Source: Cellulosimicrobium sp. ES-005 (GTDB lineage Bacteria; Actinomycetota; Actinomycetes; Actinomycetales; Cellulomonadaceae). Taken from it: DNA of 64,000 nt. The DNA lies in the NCBI RefSeq assembly GCF_040448685.1, contig NZ_CP159290.1:1054001-1118000 (forward strand), read 5' to 3'. This document shows, piece after piece, positions 60,061-64,000 of this stretch. Made by a program: the position numbers and the translations under genes. The first letter of the stretch is position 1, and the number at the start of each line of letters is the position of its first letter. The notes under the pieces are model-generated. The model worked only from the letters and a program-made list of their open reading frames with translations, did not search any database and was not told the origin of the DNA.

Positions 60061-62216
60061 GCGTGGCAGGCGGTGGCACGGTCACCGAGGTGCCCCTGGC
60101 GAGCGCGCAGCTCGACTACCACGCGCTCAACGCGATGCTGAACCTCTACGGCCCGAACGGCGAGATCCAGTTCGACAAGGACCGCGAGGCGGCGCGCGCG
60201 TACTTCCTCCAGCACGTCAACCAGAACACGGTCTTCTTCCACGACCTGCAGGAGAAGCTCGACTACCTCGTCGAGAACAAGTACTACGACCCGGCCGTGC
60301 TGGCGAAGTACGACCGCGCGTTCGTGAAGTCGCTGTTCGAGTTCGCGTACGCCAAGAAGTTCCGCTTCGAGACGTTCCTCGGCGCCTTCAAGTACTACAC
60401 GTCGTACACGCTCAAGACGTTCGACGGGAAGCGGTACCTCGAGCGCTTCGAGGACCGCGTCTGCATGGTCGCGCTCGGCCTCGCGGACGGGAACGAGCAG
60501 GCCGCGCTCGACATCGTCGAGGAGGTCATCTCGGGCCGCTTCCAGCCCGCGACCCCCACGTTCCTCAACGTCGGCAAGGCGCAGCGCGGCGAGCCCGTGT
60601 CCTGCTTCCTGCTGCGCATCGAGGACAACATGGAGTCCATCGCGCGCGGCATCAACTCCGCGCTGCAGCTCTCCAAGCGTGGTGGCGGCGTCGCCCTGCT
60701 CCTGTCGAACATCCGCGAGCACGGCGCGCCGATCAAGCACATCGAGAACCAGTCGTCCGGCGTCATCCCCGTGATGAAGCTGCTCGAGGACTCGTTCTCC
60801 TACGCGAACCAGCTCGGCGCGCGCCAGGGCGCCGGTGCGGTGTACCTGCACGCGCACCACCCGGACATCCTGCGGTTCCTCGACACCAAGCGCGAGAACG
60901 CGGACGAGAAGATCCGCATCAAGACGCTGTCGCTCGGCGTCGTGATCCCGGACATCACGTTCGAGCTGGCCAAGAAGAACGAGGACATGTACCTCTTCTC
61001 GCCGTACGACGTCGAGCGCGTCTACGGCAAGCCGTTCGCCGACGTCTCGGTCACCGAGAAGTACGACGAGATGGTGGACGACTCGCGCATCCGCAAGACG
61101 AAGATCAAGGCGCGCGACTTCTTCCAGACGATCGCCGAGCTGCAGTTCGAGTCCGGCTACCCGTACATCATGTTCGAGGACACGGTGAACAAGGCGAACC
61201 CGATCAAGGGCCGCATCACCCACTCGAACCTGTGCTCGGAGATCCTCCAGGTCTCGACGCCCTCGACGTTCAACGAGGACCTCTCGTACGACCACGTCGG
61301 CCGCGACATCTCCTGCAACCTCGGCTCGCTGAACATCGCCAAGACGATGGACTCGCCGGACTTCGCGAAGACGATCGACACCGCGATCCGCGCGCTCACC
61401 GCCGTCTCGGACCAGACGAGCATCGAGTCGGTGCCGTCGGTCAAGCGCGCGAACGAGTCGGGCCACGCGATCGGCCTCGGCCAGATGAACCTCCACGGCT
61501 ACCTCGCGCGCGAGCGGATCCACTACGGGTCCGAGGAGGGCATCGACTTCACGAACATCTACTTCTACACGGTCGCCTACCACGCGATCGCGGCGTCGAA
61601 CCGCCTCGCGATCGAGCGCGGTCGCGCGTTCGGCGGCTTCGAGGACTCGAAGTACGCGACGGGGGAGTACTTCGACAAGTACACCGACCAGGTGTGGGAG
61701 CCCGCGACCGACCGCGTGCGCCAGCTCTTCGCGGACGCCGGCGTGCACATCCCGACGCAGGAGGACTGGACGGCGCTCAAGGCCTCGGTCATGGAGCACG
61801 GGATCTACAACCAGAACCTCCAGGCCGTCCCGCCGACCGGCTCGATCTCCTACATCAACAACTCGACGTCCTCGATCCACCCGGTGCCGTCGAAGATCGA
61901 GATCCGCAAGGAGGGCAAGATCGGGCGCGTCTACTACCCGGCGCCCTACCTGACGAACGACAACCTCGAGTACTACGAGGACGCGTACGAGATCGGCTAC
62001 GAGAAGATCATCGACACGTACGCCGCCGCGACGCAGCACGTCGACCAGGGCCTGAGCCTCACGCTGTTCTTCAAGGACACGGTCACGACGCGCGACGTCA
62101 ACCGCGCGCAGATCTACGCGTGGCGCAAGGGCATCAAGACGCTCTACTACATCCGTCTCCGCCAGATGGCCCTGGAGGGCACGGAGGTCGAGGGTTGCGT
62201 CAGCTGCATGCTGTAG
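60057..62216 (+). CDS. nrdE: Class Ib ribonucleotide reductase large subunit
   Basis: Catalytic subunit of 719 residues (E. coli NrdE has 714) that reduces ribonucleoside diphosphates. It begins near [19 protein letters not shown]. Active-site motifs include [18 protein letters not shown], the NLCSEIL region with the NxCxE triad, and the C-terminal redox pair in GCVSCML. The N-terminal ATP cone that gives dATP inhibition in class Ia is missing, as usual for NrdE. GTG 60057 overlaps nrdI; TTG at 60030 ([11 protein letters not shown]) is a possible alternative start. Confidence 0.97.
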   Translation: MSVAGGGTVTEVPLASAQLDYHALNAMLNLYGPNGEIQFDKDREAARAYFLQHVNQNTVFFHDLQEKLDYLVENKYYDPAVLAKYDRAFVKSLFEFAYAKKFRFETFLGAFKYYTSYTLKTFDGKRYLERFEDRVCMVALGLADGNEQAALDIVEEVISGRFQPATPTFLNVGKAQRGEPVSCFLLRIEDNMESIARGINSALQLSKRGGGVALLLSNIREHGAPIKHIENQSSGVIPVMKLLEDSFSYANQLGARQGAGAVYLHAHHPDILRFLDTKRENADEKIRIKTLSLGVVIPDITFELAKKNEDMYLFSPYDVERVYGKPFADVSVTEKYDEMVDDSRIRKTKIKARDFFQTIAELQFESGYPYIMFEDTVNKANPIKGRITHSNLCSEILQVSTPSTFNEDLSYDHVGRDISCNLGSLNIAKTMDSPDFAKTIDTAIRALTAVSDQTSIESVPSVKRANESGHAIGLGQMNLHGYLARERIHYGSEEGIDFTNIYFYTVAYHAIAASNRLAIERGRAFGGFEDSKYATGEYFDKYTDQVWEPATDRVRQLFADAGVHIPTQEDWTALKASVMEHGIYNQNLQAVPPTGSISYINNSTSSIHPVPSKIEIRKEGKIGRVYYPAPYLTNDNLEYYEDAYEIGYEKIIDTYAAATQHVDQGLSLTLFFKDTVTTRDVNRAQIYAWRKGIKTLYYIRLRQMALEGTEVEGCVSCML

Positions 62217-63335
<1,119 letters not shown>

Positions 63336-63370
63336 GCCGCTCTCAGGAGCAGCAGGCCGGAGCACGTCGA

Positions 63371-63410
63371 AGGGGCCCGGAGCCGCAGGACGCTGCGGCT
63401 CCGGGCCCCT
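63371..63410. terminator. Bidirectional terminator after nrdF
   Basis: A perfect 18-bp stem (63371-63388 with 63393-63410; arm starts AGGGGCCCGG) with a GACG loop lies between nrdF and the convergent hydrolase gene. On the + strand it ends the nrd operon. Confidence 0.82.
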
Positions 63411-63413
63411 CGC

Positions 63414-64000
63414 TCACCGTCCGGCACCGGACGGTTCGAGCGCCGACCTCGCCAGGAAGTCCCTCAGCAGGCGGACGAACTCCGGAGCGTGCTCCACCGC
63501 CGGCACGTGCCCGCATCGCCCGAGCACGTGCAGGCGGACGTCGCTCAGGTGATCGAGGAGCGGCAGCGCCGTGGTCCTCAAGGGGGTGACGCGGTCCTGC
63601 GCGCCGTGGACGAGCAGGACGGGCGCGCGGACCGCGGAGAGCTGACGCGTCGACAGGGTCAGGTCCTCCGACCACCGCGCCCGGGGCGGCGGGAACATCG
63701 ACGCGAACGCCTCCGCCCCGGCGCGCATCGCGGCCGCCCGTGCGTCGACGGCCGACCCGGTGACGTGCGCCGGGTCGAGGAACAGCCGGCTCAGCATCTC
63801 CCGCGCCCCGGCTCGGTCGGGGGAGGCGGCCCAGACGGCGTCGAGGTCCGCCGACAGGGGCGCCCCCGGTGCGCCCATCGCCGAGACACCCACGACGGAC
63901 GTGACGTTCCGGGGGCGTGCGGCCGCCAGCGCCAGAGCCACGGCACCACCCATCGAGTGCCCCACCACGGCGTAGGACTCGAGGCCGAGGGCGTCCATGA
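63414..64000 (-). CDS. Alpha/beta hydrolase, partial
   Basis: C-terminal 195 residues or so of an alpha/beta-fold hydrolase read leftward; the start lies beyond the window. The nucleophile elbow is GHSMGGAVAL. The catalytic acid is likely the Asp in VHGAQDRVTPL, and the His is in GRCGHVPAVEHAPEF. A cap region (about VWAASPDRAGAREML to FPPPRARW) lies between. Resemblance is to MhpC/BphD-like or esterase-type members. Substrate unknown. It converges with nrdF. Confidence 0.88.
   Translation of the reverse strand, partial: MDALGLESYAVVGHSMGGAVALALAAARPRNVTSVVGVSAMGAPGAPLSADLDAVWAASPDRAGAREMLSRLFLDPAHVTGSAVDARAAAMRAGAEAFASMFPPPRARWSEDLTLSTRQLSAVRAPVLLVHGAQDRVTPLRTTALPLLDHLSDVRLHVLGRCGHVPAVEHAPEFVRLLRDFLARSALEPSGAGR

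Overview
The window is 64 kb of very GC-rich DNA with closely packed genes, many GTG starts and frequent ATGA/GTGA overlaps. Gene content and order point to an actinobacterium of the Micrococcales; Promicromonosporaceae or Cellulomonadaceae are my best guess (for example Cellulosimicrobium, Isoptericola or Cellulomonas). This rests on kgd, nucS, an IdeR-type iron box, an HtaA/HmuTUV haem system, a CebR-like operator and an argS-lysA-hom-thrC-thrB-rho-rpmE-prfA-prmC-tsaC-wecA-atp block ordered as in Mycobacterium.

Layout. 1-3410: 5' part of kgd (minus strand). 3760-5765: sensor kinase and response regulator (minus). 5904-8332: two overlapping CNNM/CorC-type membrane proteins. 8465-9274: M15 peptidase with an unusual short leader. 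9324-10556: a DUF2207-like soluble protein and a convergent CYTH protein. 10665-10737: tRNA-Arg(CCG) facing argS. 10888-13958: argS and lysA. 14099-22917: an iron-box-controlled haem island, hmuTUV followed by four secreted or membrane-anchored proteins (two HtaA-like, one of them carrying a possible WxL-like domain, then a DUF916/WxL-interacting-like protein). 23093-33925: threonine biosynthesis, rho, L31, release factor 1 and its methylase, tsaC, a WecA-like transferase and an AtpI-like protein. 34155-41323: complete F1Fo ATP synthase operon, then a DUF2550 protein and nucS. 42613-49833: accessory carbohydrate and regulatory region (large secreted glycosidase on the minus strand, TetR-YndJ-like-DUF1990 operon, nagA). 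50088-58549: LacI regulator, sugar ABC transporter without its own ATPase, alpha-xylosidase and GH1 beta-glucosidase, probably for xyloglucan-type oligosaccharides. 58623-58748: 21-bp tandem repeats. 59118-63335: NrdR-box-controlled nrdHIEF. 63414-64000: partial alpha/beta hydrolase.

How the parts fit together. Most of 10.6-42.5 kb is the conserved actinobacterial housekeeping block, interrupted between lysA and hom by the haem-acquisition island. Beyond nucS the sequence becomes accessory and is devoted to glycan breakdown and sugar uptake. The most interesting leads are the possible WxL/DUF916 surface pair attached to HtaA haem proteins, an alternative-pairing leader in front of the M15 peptidase, a 40-bp palindrome with a CebR-like operator before the GH1 gene, a palindrome at the atp promoter, and a likely CTG start for atpB. 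I saw no transposase, prophage, CRISPR array or rRNA.
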